A stretch of DNA of 64,000 bases, from the NCBI RefSeq assembly GCF_001411555.2, contig NC_049910.1:36371250-36435249 (forward strand), written 5' to 3'. A program made the position numbers and the translations under genes. The stretch is from Juglans regia. Taxonomy: Eukaryota; Streptophyta; Magnoliopsida; Fagales; Juglandaceae. The notes under the pieces are model-generated. The model did no database searches. It was not told the origin of the DNA and saw only the letters and a program-made list of their open reading frames with translations. How positions within the stretch are numbered: position 1 is the first letter of the stretch; each line of letters opens with the position of its first letter. Below, piece by piece: positions 9,887-21,535 of this stretch.

Positions 9887-12800
9887 TCACGACCCTAAAA
9901 TGAACGCATGTATCTCATCCCAACTTGAAACTGTATAAAGAATGCCAGATAGCCCTTTCCAATCACAGGAGCCATCTTCAACTAGTTCTCTCTGTTTCGT
10001 CACCAAACCAGAGAACAATGGGACAAAAGTAACACCAAACTGATCTCCCAGTCTCCTCAGGCTTGGAGTTGAACTAATCACAATGCCTATATCTGCTTGA
10101 AGCAGGCAAAGTAGGTCACCCACCGCACCTCCGATGTATACTGTCAACTGCCTGCCTTCTTTGTTGCACTCATTTAGGATGTCATTGAAGGTTTGAAGCT
10201 TTTCCATGGGAGACTCCACCTTCCTAACAATGTCACCCGTTGTCACAGATTCTTCATAAGTAAGCTCATTTGAATGTACTTTTAATTCATCTAGACCCCC
10301 TGCTTGGTGAAATAGAAAAGGGACCTCAATCATCAAAATGCCGATACAAAAAAGAAGAGAAAAGAAAAAAAAAAAAAAAAGAAGAGAAAGAGTACATTCG
10401 TTTCAACATCCTCAATATTGTAACAAGATTAATAGGAGATTATTCATCCTACAAAATGTCAAAAGCAATACGCAACCGGCATACCCTAAATTCCATCCCT
10501 TCCAAAATAAGCCACCAAATGAAAGACAAGTTTGTTCAACTTGAAATCCCATAACTGAAATTATTAGAGAATAAAATATTTATAACTTAGAAGGGAGTGG
10601 GTCTCAAGTTCATTAATGCGATTCTAACCAGAAGACGCTAGGTCAAGTCTTAGAATTTGGTGGATTTACATTATGAATCTGTAAACAAGAAAGCAAGCAG
10701 CAGATTCAGATTAATATTGCGGGAGACTTGAGAATTCCCAAAGCACCTTTGTATAAGGGTTGAAAATTTCATGTAAGGTGTTGAATTGATATCCTATGAG
10801 GATAACGAGGAAGATATCAGGGGTCATCTTAGCTCTGCAGAACATGTGGGATAAAAGACATTAAGCTAAATATTACCATTGATAGCCCACATATACAAAT
10901 GAATCAAAGAACGAGTCAAGAAGATCAATAAATAATTTTGGGATAAATACACTTTGCATCCTCAAACTACCAGTGGTTTTGCACTTTGCACCTCATATAC
11001 AAAAACCAACGCATTGCACCCTCTAACTTCTGAAAACTAACACTTTGCACCCCCATTAAGATTCCAACCTCAAAATTGTGTCACATCACCTATTTTCATC
11101 AATCTTAATGACCAGAATTGAATGGTTGCAAAGTGTAAGCATTTAGTAGCTTTGAAGGGTGTAATGTAACAGTTTTGGTTGGGGGTAAAAAATGCAAAAC
11201 CTCTGATAATTTGAGGGTGTAAAATGTACTTTTCACAATAATTTTCTTTTGAGGTTCTTTTGACATAGTGTTTCTTCACACGTTATACGCAAGGATATCT
11301 CTACACGGTAAAGATTCATATAAATGTTTGCAAATCATACCTGATGAAAAAGCTGACCTAATGAAATCACCGCACCAGCAGTATGAAAGTATATGAAATT
11401 CAGTTTTCAGAGTATCATTTGTCACAATCTTCTGAAAGAACTCTCTACAACCTTCCTGAAGAATTAGACGCTGACCAGCCCGTTTTATATCCTCTAAATG
11501 TAAGCCTTTAAGTACTCCTGAGTTAATCACCTGTGTATTTGCTCTTTTTTCAAACTCCGCAACATGTTCAAGGGCATTACGCAGACCTTCATAGTCAAGT
11601 TTTCCTACTAGAAAGACACACACCAGTAATTTCATAGTAAGAAATCTCTTTGACTAACTTTTAGAAAATGTTCAGCATTTTAAAACTCAAAGTATAAGGC
11701 ATATATCAAGAAGTAATCCTACTTATCAGTTATCAAACCTTGTCTGCCATCCACGATACTTTCCATACAGTGCTCAAACTCTTCAGCATACTGGGTGGAA
11801 AGAAAATTCCATGTGCTCCTCAAGTCTGCTGATGACATTCGAGCAATTTGGGTTTCAGATCCATCCAAGTCAAACTTCGATGCTGTTATGATTGCAATCT
11901 CTGCCAATATAGCAGAGGAATCAAAAGCAGTGCATGCTATGTCAAAGTCACAAAATATGGTAAGACTATGTTCTGCAGGATCAAGCACACGAGCCAAAGG
12001 GACTATGGTTTGCTGAGAAATTGGTTGAGTAGCAAAAAAATCTGCTTCTAATTTCATAGCTTGATGATAAAGTTTCTCTATGACCTCAAGCTCTTCACCC
12101 GTCAAAGAGATGCTTAGTTTATCCAGCATGTCTTCAATTTGAAAAGCAAATTCCTGAATTCAGAAAGAAGATCATAGTCTGGTAATAACATATATTTCCC
12201 CAGCAACTTCAATACATACAGAACAAAAAGGAAAAACAATGACAGACCTCAAAATTTTGAGAAGAATAACTGTCAATCCATTTCTTGTAAATGTGACTTC
12301 TATCATCTGGAACTAGAAGAGCCTGTATCTCTCTACTTATAGAGGAATAGAGTCTCATACAAGGCGCCATAGCACCAAGAATATAAGCAGCAACTTTTGT
12401 CCTCTCAAAGGGAGTAGCAATTTTACCAGGAACTTTTTCTCCTTCAACTCTCCCTGAGGCTGCTGCCATTAAGAAATCTGTGTATTTGACTGTTGCATTG
12501 TTTGAAATGCTCTCATCTGGGAGTTCAAAGCCCCATTCCTGCAATGGTAATCCTTTGACTAATCATACTGAATATGATAGCCAATGTGAATACAAAATAT
12601 AGGTAACAAAGAAGCGTTCCAATAAAAGAATGGTGTTCAGCATTTCACAAACCTAGTAGTAACCAGCCTACAAGAAAAACAAGCCCACTCAATTCCCATA
12701 TTACAAAGGTGAAAGAAAAAAGTAAGGAGAGGAGAAGGGGTAGTAGAAATGTAGACGGTAGGCGCAGACAGATGCTTATGGTACCTGTGGACATTAGCTA

Positions 12801-14227
12801 ATCAACAAAAAACTAACCTCACTAACATGAACATAACTTGCTCCCACTGATTCCATCACCATGGCAATGAAATAAAAGAATAAAAATTTAGTTCATGGTA
12901 AATAGCAAGAAACAGTCAATCTGACAGATCAATGCCAAAATAACCCTTCCATTAATGGAGTAGTTCACAACGGACAGCTAGAAATAGAAGTCAGTTGCCA
13001 TACTAATTCATTTCATATGGCAGTGATTCTTTTTATTTGTCCGAAGATAAATATAATGATGATACTGTAACTCACTCATATGTAAGGATGCTGGCAATGA
13101 AGATAATAGTCATAATCAAAGCTCTTGTAGTGATCATCATCACGCATAAATTAAAAGATCATAGTGTTATATTTCACACACCATCCAAGACACATTTTAT
13201 GTTTACATGAGTTTATAAATATTAAAAGAGAATCTTTCCGAATGTGAAATTAATATAGGCCAATTGATGGTTCACTAAAACCCTGGGAAAGAGAAAGCAA
13301 GAGAGTAAATACTGAGGAACAGGAAACACGCATGAACGGCAGAATATTATAGTCAGAAATGCATAAGGAACAAGTCCAAGATTTGCTTAGTTAAACAAGT
13401 ATGAGAAGGATCGGTAAATCTCCGATGCTTAACTTATCCTCCAACTTTTTGTTTCTCAATCTGATCAAGTGGAGAGGCAAAAAGGAGGAGGATAAGAAGA
13501 AGAAAAGGTTGTTTAGTCATGGCAATTAGTTTGCTTCTTTTGGATCGGTTTTCTCGGGAGCAAATCAGGTACTTGATCTTAGGTGACAAAAGAAAAAAGA
13601 AGAAGCTTTAGCTTGGATAATTAGTTTCCTTTTGTTGGATCGGTTTTCTCGGGAGCCAAACAGAACCTAATAAAAAGGTCTTGCCTAAAAACTGATTACA
13701 TACGAACCAAATTTAAAAATGACGAGAATAAACAACAGTGAGATCATAAAATCAACGTAAAAAGAAAAGCAAAAAAGAAAGAAAAGAAAATAGAGAGGAA
13801 AAAAAAAGGTTATTGATTTGGTAAAGTAAAGCGTACTCGGACAAGAGCATCGTGCGTTTTGATCCTCTGCACCACCCGTTTCCTCAAGTCGCGAATTCCG
13901 CTCTTGTCGTCATCATCGTCCGCGCAATCCTCAGCCATTTCGTACCTGCAAATACAATCGAATAGTCCTCAGATTGGGAATTGAAGCTACGTAAAAGTCA
14001 TGTGATCGCAAAGATGAGGAAGATTACGCCTGAGCGAAGGCTTTGAGGAAATGGACGTCCTGAGAGATGCAACGGCGGAAAGCATCGGAGTCAAGGTGAC
14101 CAGAGGCCAAGCAAACGAAGAAGGGCGTGTAGAGAACGAAGACGGAGTGGGTCCGGACCTTGATCCAGAATCGGCTCGCGATACCTCCGACGTCCACCAC
14201 GGTCCCAGGCCCAGGGCCCCCTAGCAT
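9887..14227 (-). CDS. TH2: TH2: TenA-like domain fused to HAD phosphatase (thiamin monophosphate phosphatase)
   Basis: Exons in transcript order: 14227-14028, 13945-13837, 12538-12248, 12153-11739, 11604-11341, 10299-9887 (1692 nt, 563 aa); phases agree. Arabidopsis TH2 (At5g32470) dephosphorylates thiamin monophosphate and its TenA part acts in pyrimidine salvage. The N-terminal TenA-like domain shows FWIKVRTHSVFVLYTPFFVC, QDVHFLKAFAQAYEMAEDCA and TPFERTKVAAYILGAMAPCM. The C-terminal HAD domain shows motif I DFDIACT, then LSYCWCGDFIRSAF and YIGGAVGDLLCLL. Canonical DxDx[T/V] and GDxxxD are altered: Ala replaces Thr in motif I and Gly replaces the first Asp in motif IV. The start at 14227 is the only in-frame ATG in exon 1; a stop lies upstream at 14336-14338. 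No transit peptide is seen, and the protein is about 50 aa shorter than the recalled 617-aa Arabidopsis form. A spliced 5' exon could supply one. Confidence 0.9.
10935..11245. mobile_element. Fold-back MITE in TH2 intron 5
   Basis: The left arm reads AAATACACTTTGCATCCTCA, AACTACCAGTGGTTTTGCAC. The right arm reads AATGCAAAACCTCTGATAAT, TTGAGGGTGTAAAATGTACT and is close to the reverse complement of the left. The interior includes the repeated phrase CTTTGCACC. It is non-coding. Confidence 0.65.
13520..13668. repeat. Imperfect direct repeat in TH2 intron 2
   Basis: TTGGATCGGTTTTCTCGGGA occurs twice with similar flanks (AATTAGTTT before; GAGCAAATCAG or GAGCCAAACAG after), about 97 bp apart, separated by purine-rich DNA. 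It is probably a local duplication or a pair of repeat ends. Confidence 0.5.
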
Positions 14228-15020
14228 CCCTCTCCCTCTCAAGGACGCCGTTTCAGCGATCAAAGCTTTGGCGGATGGATAATCCAACAAGAAAATTCCA
14301 AGAAAAATCACCAGATGTGAGAAGAATGGACTCCTTCACTCACTGACTGGACTCACACAAATCCCTCTCCATACATCTCTCTCGGGCTCCAAAGACAGAG
14401 AGAGACAGAGAGAGAGGCCGGCGGTCAGCTAAAAGGAAGGAAAAGGACTGACCGTGAAAGTGGGAAAGAGCTAGGTGAGGGTAAATTGGGTAGCTCATAT
14501 AATTTGGAGGGTATGTACGTCCGAAGGGGTTTGACACGTAGGACAGATGGGCATTGCACTGCTGACTAGGATAAAAGTACGTATTCGGTGCTTATCCCTG
14601 GGATGGATTACGTGGGCTGCCTGAAAGATCTATTTATTTCTGAAATATTTTTTTATTTTTTATAGAGAATTATTTGTAAAGGTTAAGGACGTCCAAGTTT
14701 TGTGCCAGTGTTTTGAAAGTATTTGTATAAATTTTTTTTTCTTCTATTTGTATAAATTTTAAATATACAATTTTCGTATATATTATTAATAAAATAATAC
14801 ATCTCATATTAAAAAATATAAAAAAAATCAATTTTTTTATAAAAAGACTGTTCAAGACTTGCACATCTAAAACTTATACTTAATATTATTTTTTTAAAAT
14901 AAAAATATGCATATGAAAATATTCATATTTTGTAATAGATGTATTTTAAAAAATATATATATAAAATACACATACCTTAAATTTATATCTAACGTAAAAG
15001 TTAAAAAAAGAAAATTGGAT
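14228..15020 (-). promoter_or_regulatory. TH2 5' flank and promoter region
   Basis: This holds the presumed 5' UTR of TH2, with an AGAGAGACAGAGAGAGAGAG purine tract near 14396-14416. Beyond about 14600 it turns into AT-rich DNA. No TATA box stood out clearly. Confidence 0.4.
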
Positions 15021-15024
15021 AAGA

Positions 15025-15240
15025 TAATGAGTGATGCTACTCTGTCGCTTAGAGTAGCCCGTTGCAAGTTACCGCTAGGTCAAAATTATTTATTTATTTA
15101 TTTATTGTTTTAAATTTTTTTAAAAAATATATTAATACATTAATAATTTATTCCTTAACTATTAAATAAAAAAAATTAAAATATATGAGATGTCAAAATA
15201 AAAAAGTAAATTAAGTGGAGAAAGTAGTATTTTTCTAAGA
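15025..15240 (+). mobile_element. Family D MITE-like element, copy 1
   Basis: It begins GATGCTACTCTGTCGCTTAG, AGTAGCCCG and continues into AT-rich DNA with TTATTCCTTAACTATTAAAT and GAGATGTCAAAATAA. The same order of blocks recurs at 42490-42735 (GGTGCTACTCTATTGTCTGA). It is non-coding. Confidence 0.5.
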
Positions 15241-15837
15241 TAATAGGTATTATTAATGCAATGGAATTATTTGGAAAAAGAAAATAAGTGAGACCGACCA
15301 CTCATAAATTGACATGAAAATTTGGATCCTGTTTGTAGTGCTGAGGGCTGTCTATATTGATTCTGACGTAATGCTATGATGTCCCAGTTGAAATCAAGCA
15401 ATGACCTTCCGTATGGAAATTGGTTAGCTTGAGAGGAAAAAAAGACCATTATAAATAGAGTTTTGTTATTTATCATATTTATTTTAATTAATTTTATTTT
15501 ATTCTTTTTAAATTAATTAATTTTTTTTACTCATCATCTATATACTATATATATTTAATAAGAGAAAAAAAAACTATATATAATGTATGGTATAAAGATG
15601 ATAAGTAAGATTTTTGTATTAAATTTGCTTATTGCTGACTTGTTAAACAGCTAATGATCTGAGAATTTATGAGTTCAGTTAATCAACTATGAAGAATCTT
15701 TAATCTGAATTTCCATATAGAATCTGAATACAAAGAAGATCCACTGAATCCGCCCAAATCTACTGCAATTTACCACGTGTCCAGTTGCATTATGCAAGTT
15801 ATTTTTTGAATACAGATGACGTGATATTCCAAAAAAA

Positions 15838-16016
15838 AAAAAAATTGATATTTATAGTCTATTGTACAAGTGCTACGCATTTATTTTAAAAAAATGATTA
15901 AATATAAAATTTATAAAAAAAAAATTAATTTTTTAATAATATATCCTACTCTTTTTCAAAAAGATTACGTAACATTTACATAATTAATGACTATATCTAA
16001 TATTATTCGAATGTAT
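15838..16016 (+). mobile_element. Family B MITE, copy 2
   Basis: TTGATATTTATAGTCTATTG, TACAAGTGCTACGC, then CCTACTCTTTTTCAAAAAGA and TGACTATATCTAATATTATT. Same organisation as the copy at 8056. Confidence 0.7.
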
Positions 16017-16077
16017 CTATTACTAGTTCATGGTATTAAGCTCTTCTTTTAATTTTCAAGAGTATATTGGTCAGGGC

Positions 16078-16390
16078 CGGAACTAGGTAATATAAAATAG
16101 GGGGTGGGTAAATTATAAAAATATTTTTTTAGGGGGCAAAATTAAATTTTATCAAATTTTTCTTGTGTAAAAGTTATAAAAATTATAAAAATTTTATGTG
16201 CAGTCATTTTTGTGTATTTTTGTGCACTCTACTAATGTGATTGATTGCATCACTTTTTTTTTAATATAAAATAATTATTTTGATCAATCACATCAATAAA
16301 ATACATAAAAACGACTATATGTAACATAATTTTAAAAATTAAGAACTTTGGGCCTTTTTAGATTTAATTTTGCAGTGTCATATCCATTCA
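16078..16390. repeat. Insertion-like element with internal inverted repeat
   Basis: It starts CAGGGCCGGAACTAGGTAAT, a terminus style common to plant DNA elements. Inside, TGTGCAGTCATTTTTGTGTA and TAATGTGATTGATTGCATCA are mirrored by TGATCAATCACATCAATAAA and ACATAAAAACGACTATATGT. There is no coding sequence. The exact right end was not resolved. Confidence 0.4.
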
Positions 16391-16744
16391 TAATTTCGTG
16401 CCACTTATTTTCTTCATGAAGAGGAGACTTGTTAAAAGTGAATGCATTTCAGGACCGCAGGGTGTTTAGATTTTAAAGAACGTGGAGGGCATATATTGCA
16501 TGGATGGTGATGGGATCCACACAACAAAGAGTTTTAATTCCAGCCGTCTGAAATTGAACTTACATATGAACACAATATGTATGTGTGTGTTCAGTCTATC
16601 TTGTGTGAATTGTAGTAATATTGATGGAGTTAATTGTCTTTTATTTCATGATTGTTAGGTGATTCCCTAAGCTAAGCGTACCTTTCAACAAAGAATACAA
16701 TGTTGTTATATGCTACAATCTGTTCATTTAACAAAAATTTAGCT
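16391..16744. other. Intergenic stretch, nothing recognised
   Basis: Mixed-composition intergenic DNA. No gene, exon or repeat boundary was supported. Confidence 0.4.
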
Positions 16745-16940
16745 TTTGTTTAGATTTGAAACTCACTTCAAATCATCTCATCTCATTATTACAATTTTTT
16801 TAAATTTTCACACAAAATATAATAAACAATTCAACTTTTTCAAATCTCAAAACAATAATAATATTAAAAATAATATTCTAATAATATTTCATTCGACTCA
16901 TCTAAAACCATCTCAACTCATCTTTGAGTTCAAACGGGGC
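16745..16940 (-). repeat. Family A repeat, copy 3
   Basis: Reverse-orientation copy: TCAAATCATCTCATCTCATT, CAACTTTTTCAAATCTCAAA, AATAATATTCTAATAATATT, ending AACTCATCTTTGAGTTCAAA. It is the complement of the family core. Confidence 0.65.
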
Positions 16941-17760
16941 TGAATCGACTCTTAAATCTTAAAGACATATATGTTGACCTAATTGGGCCATCACCCACCT
17001 TAAACGTGAGTGTGTGGTAAACTGTCGAAAACTTTCTTCATTTTGAGAGAAACAGATAAGAAAAAGTCTATTTTCAACTGTGTTTTTAGATATAATTAAC
17101 ATAACATTAAAATAAGTCCTACAATAATAATAAAGTATTAAGAATCCCACAAGAAGTAGTTGGAGATACGAAACTTACAAATAACAAAGCTCAATAGATT
17201 ATGCCTATTTTAGTGGCATCAATATCCTTGGAGTGCATATCCTTGGAGGGCTTTTTGATGATCCAAACACAACATACACGGCATGAGACAAGCATTGCCA
17301 GCTCCATTTTTCTAGGAAGAAAGGGATAGGGTGAAGATGGCACTTTTTCTTGAGGTTTGTGACCATTGTAGCAAATGCATGTGAGCAGCATGATCCTTAG
17401 AGTGAGGAGCAGTAACAGATCAAAGTAGTCTATGCTCTCTCTTGTTAATTCAGTGGCTTTGTAGAATGGAAGTCCTTCCAAACGACAATTTCTCAGATTC
17501 CATCTCAAATTAAAAAAGGGCTAAATCTAGAGCTAAGAACCACTACACCAAGACCTGTGAGTAGCTCCAAAAGTTAACCAGGCTGGCCAAGCATATGCCT
17601 GGAAAACAGATTAAAAAGGAAAAAGAAGAGCAAAAATGCCATGAATAGAGATCGAGGTAAGCGTTAAGGCCTCAAAGTCTACATTGCATGAGTTCAACTA
17701 TAGGATTAGTAATGTGCAGTATTAACAGGAGATGTTATACTTATACTTGGCTAATAAATA
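16941..17760. other. Intergenic stretch, nothing recognised
   Basis: Short open frames occur but have no splice context and no family resemblance. Confidence 0.4.
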
Positions 17761-17761
17761 A

Positions 17762-17935
17762 GAGAAATTTTATTTGTAGTCCTGAGTGAGGGACTATGTA
17801 TGCAGTCCCATTGATGAATGGAGGTAAAGAGTAAAAAAATATCATTTTAAAAATAATATTATTGTAATTTTAATATACATAATTGTATGAGCTTGTATAA
17901 ACAGTCCCTATTTAGAGACTGTATGTAGACTAACT
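17762..17935. mobile_element. Family C MITE, copy 2
   Basis: AGAGAAATTTTATTTGTAGT, CCTGAGTGAGGGACT at the left and ACAGTCCCTATTTAGAGACT at the right, with an AT-rich interior. The layout matches 8840-9008. Confidence 0.6.
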
Positions 17936-18100
17936 CTAAACAAAATGCCATGAACAGAGATCGAAGAATTGCGAACTAGTGCATGTAAGGGTTGACGTGG
18001 CAGAAGGTGATTTGTTAAAAAAAAAAATTAAAATTTTTAATTGTAAACTTTTTTAATTTGACATGTCAATATTTATAATAAAAAAATGACATGTCAACAA

Positions 18101-18306
18101 TGCAGATGATGCATTTCCACGTTGACTTATAAATAAATTATTGATAGATATATATATATATATATCTCTTCTATTTCTATTATAAAAGAGGCTATCCAAG
18201 AATGAATACTAGATGTGCAGATGATGTCCACGTTGACTTATAAATAAATTATTGATAGATAAATATATATATATATATATATATATCTCTTCTATTTCTA
18301 TTATAA
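18101..18306 (+). repeat. Tandem duplication containing a TA microsatellite
   Basis: Two copies, about 18101-18185 and 18216-18306, share TGCAGATGATG, CCACGTTGACTTATAAATAA, ATTATTGATAGATA, a (TA)n run of different length, and TCTCTTCTATTTCTATTATA. A 30-bp spacer separates them. Confidence 0.75.
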
Positions 18307-18830
18307 GAGCACTGTCATTGGATTCATCAAATTCATCTTTAAAATTTGATGAAAAGTACATGTTTTCCATATATCTAAAACTTCCTTATCAATAACTCCA
18401 CATTGGATTAGCCATTAGATTTATCAAAATAATAATATAATATTATTTTTTTAATAATATTATTTTTTATTTTTTATAATATATTTTACAATTACACTAA
18501 TATATGTTAATTAATAATTTAATTTGATACTTAAATTTTTATTTTTGAATTAATTTTTTTCTCAACCTAATTATCCAACAAACACATTTTGAGTAGGATA
18601 TTGCTCATATGTTGGAATGCAACCTTCTCCTCCACTTTGTAAGAGAGTGGTGAAGAAGAGGTCCTCCTCAGATGAACTGCCTATCCTTTAAAAATCAGAC
18701 AATAGATACAATGCAGCACAATAAACACAAAAAATTATATACAAGGCAGTACAATAAAATATATACTAGGTAGCACAAGAAAATAGAGCAGTGGAAGCAC
18801 ATTTTAAAAAAATATCAAACCATGTTGCAT
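18300..18830. other. AT-rich intergenic stretch with partial family E end
   Basis: From about 18305 the text AGAGCACTGTCATTGGATTC resembles the family E terminus. The rest is AT-rich, with no supported gene. Confidence 0.35.
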
Positions 18831-18930
18831 GTTGGTTTTCCAAGTTTAATTTTGATTAAACTGTTAAGTGCTAATAGTTACACAGCAAGTTCATACACAG
18901 CATTACAATTAGTAGTACCCAAAAAAAAAT

Positions 18931-19022
18931 CCAGCATTGAAAAGAGCAGTATACATTACCTTGGAATTCCAGCAAAAATAGAGTTTATCAATTCCAGCAT
19001 TGAATAGAGCAGTATACATTAT
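18931..19022. repeat. Short direct repeat pair
   Basis: CCAGCATTGAA(A/T)AGAGCAGTATACATTA occurs twice, starting near 18931 and 18994. A smaller tandem pair of CCCGAGATTGTGTTATG lies near 19346-19375. Both look like local duplications. Confidence 0.6.
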
Positions 19023-19828
19023 CAAAAAAAATGTCCAAAGCAACTTCATGACAATGAGATAATACTTTGAATATGTTTCAACTACAACTGCCCACAAAAA
19101 GTAAAATTAAACAGCCCACAACAGTCCAAACATTAGAGACATATATAAGGAATGGATGAGGATAAATCCTGAAAATTAGGTTCTCACAATTCTTGTCATT
19201 TCCAATCACAATCATGGTTTTAGGCAACTGCACTCTTTAATGTAAGGGGAATTAAAATTAAACACTCCAAGCAACTACAGGAACACAAATTGCATGTATA
19301 AAACCTTCCAAAGCCAAAACTTCAGAAATTTATCTTGGAGAGCCCGAGATTGTGTTATGCCCGAGATTGTGTTATGAACAAGTCAGAGCAAGAACATTTA
19401 CCTGTTATAAGCAAATTTATTAATTAAATTTCAAACATCTTATGTTAATTATTCAAGGCAAATATATAACAGAAGGTTCAAAAGTCATGATTGTGACTGA
19501 AAAATTATCAAAGGTTCCCATAACAATATAGAAAATAAGTTTGGACTTCAATCACAACACAAGGGTCCCATAACAAAATTAACATGCGGCATTGCATGAT
19601 ATTATCAAAGGTTCCTTGTGTGGTTTTATCAATAGATGCAAGTCTCTAAATTTTGTTATAAAGAAATTGAATTAAATCTTCCTTTAATATTATTGTTCTT
19701 ATTCGTAGCTGTAAACCAGTAGTATTCAAAATTCATGATGGTTGAACTCATGATACTAAGCTGATACTAATATGCTGGAAAAAACTAAAGTATGATCAGT
19801 TCCAGAGTGAGAACTAAGCTGATTGTTT
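19023..19828. other. Intergenic stretch
   Basis: Apart from the CCCGAGATTGTGTTATG doublet near 19346, no gene or repeat was recognised. Confidence 0.35.
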
Positions 19829-20360
19829 GTTGCTTCCCGTTGTGTGTTATTGTCTTGTTGTTGATCGTTTTTTGTTATGGCTTGTCATGGGTACGGTCTC
19901 TTGGTTAGATCTTTTGTTGCTTTTTATTTTTTATTTTTCTTGATTATAGGTTTTTACTTTTGGATCTGAAACCTCAGTCTCATACTCTGTTTTTTTGTTG
20001 GTTATGAGCTATAGAAGAAAAACTTAGGGTTTCAATTTCTTGCCTCCCGTCATGTGTTCTTGGATTCTTCTAGATCGATTCTGCTTGTCGTTTGCCGTGG
20101 GTATGGTCTCTTGGCTGGATCTTCTCTCAATTTGTTTTTTTTTATTATTATTATGCTTTTGTTGGTTAAATTGTGTTCGGTTTTAGATCTGAAATGAAAC
20201 TTTGATGATCTGTTTTCTATCTTTGTTGTGTGGTGTAAAAGAAAAAATTCCTCTTGGGGTCTCTGTTCCTTGTTTCTTGTCGTGTATTCTTAGCTTCTTG
20301 TTGCAAGTTTCTGGTTGTGATCTGACGTGGGTATGATATCTTAGCTTCATATTGTCTTGT
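19829..20360 (+). repeat. Degenerate tandem repeat, about 210-230 bp period, 2.5 units
   Basis: Three anchors repeat in order. First: TTGCTTCCCGTTGTGTGTTA (19829), CTTGCCTCCCGTCATGTGTT (about 20038), CTTGTTTCTTGTCGTGTATT (about 20268). Second: GTCATGGGTACGGTCTCTTG (about 19884), GCCGTGGGTATGGTCTCTTG (about 20095), GACGTGGGTATGATATCTTA (about 20324). Third: TTGGATCTGAAACCT (about 19959) and TTAGATCTGAAATGA (about 20183). The sequence is T/G-rich and non-coding. Confidence 0.65.
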
Positions 20361-20861
20361 TTTATGTTCATATGAAAGGTTGACAAATTGACAAATTCCC
20401 ATGTTTTGGGAAACATAAATATATCCATATTTTGGGTACTTTTGAAATGAAATCTTTTCACGATGACAATTTTTTGGGTTATGCATATTTTTCCAGTACC
20501 ATGTGCTAAGGCAATTGCTTTAGGCAATTGTCTAGTTTCACACAAACCATATATATTCTGCTGCATTATTTATTGCATATTACTAGTATTTCAATATTAT
20601 TTATATCAAAGTGAGTAGTTACTTTGAGAAATAATAGAACATTTTCCTTCATGAATTGAAATATCAATATTATTTATAAATAACCCTACTCAAAATTCTT
20701 TTATTTACAATATTCTCGTCATAATTAAAAAACTACTTATTATGTATTACTTGCCTACCAATCATTTGATATAATGTTAAGGAATATTGATAATTAACTA
20801 TGATTAATAGTATTTTTCATATTTATAGACACTTAAGTCACAACTCCAACCATATCAGTTA

Positions 20862-21030
20862 AGATAAATGATATTTGTAGTCATAGTGTACAAGTGTCGC
20901 ACATTTCTTTTGAAAAAATAAATAAATATGAAATTTACATAAAAAATATTATTTTTTTAATGATAAATCACACTATTTTTTAAAAGAAATATACGGCGCT
21001 TACACAATTCATAATTGTATCTAATATTAC
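20862..21030 (+). mobile_element. Family B MITE, copy 3
   Basis: AGATAAATGATATTTGTAGT, GTACAAGTGTCGCAC at the left and TACGGCGCTTACACAATTCA, TGTATCTAATATTACTC at the right. Confidence 0.75.
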
Positions 21031-21168
21031 TCATAAATTAATATCAAAAGAATAACGAGGAAAAACCACTTTTAGTCGCGAAGGACTTGAAGGACGACAA
21101 CCTTGAATTAACCTTGCTCTAGGGGCAGCCAACAGGCCTGTTCAATCTTTCAACTTCAATGCTAAGGT

Positions 21169-21535
21169 TGTGTTTGGATGTTGAAGTGAGTTGAGTTGAG
21201 ATAATAAAATATTATTAGAATATTATTTTTTAATATTATTATTATTTTGATATTTGAAAAAGTTGAATTGTTTATTATATTTTGTGTTGAAATTTGAAAA
21301 AGTTGTAATGATGAATTGAGATGAATTGAGATGAGTTAGCTTCGTTTGGATCACAAACATCTCTCAACTCATCTCAACTCATCATTACAACTTTTTCAAA
21401 TTCCAATATAAAATATAATAAACAATTCAACTTTTTTAAATTCTAAAATAATAATAATATTAAAAAATAATATTCTAACAATATTTTATCATCTCAACTC
21501 AACTCAACTCACTTTAACATCCAAACGCAACCTTA
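21169..21535. mobile_element. Long fold-back element (family A, two full inverted arms)
   Basis: The left arm starts AAGGTTGTGTTTGGATGTTG, AAGTGAGTTGAGTTGAG and the right arm ends CTCAACTCACTTTAACATCC, AAACGCAACCTTAA. The arms are nearly perfect reverse complements of about 165 bp around a short loop near 21341-21360. The element is non-coding. This is the most complete copy of family A in the window. Confidence 0.85.
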
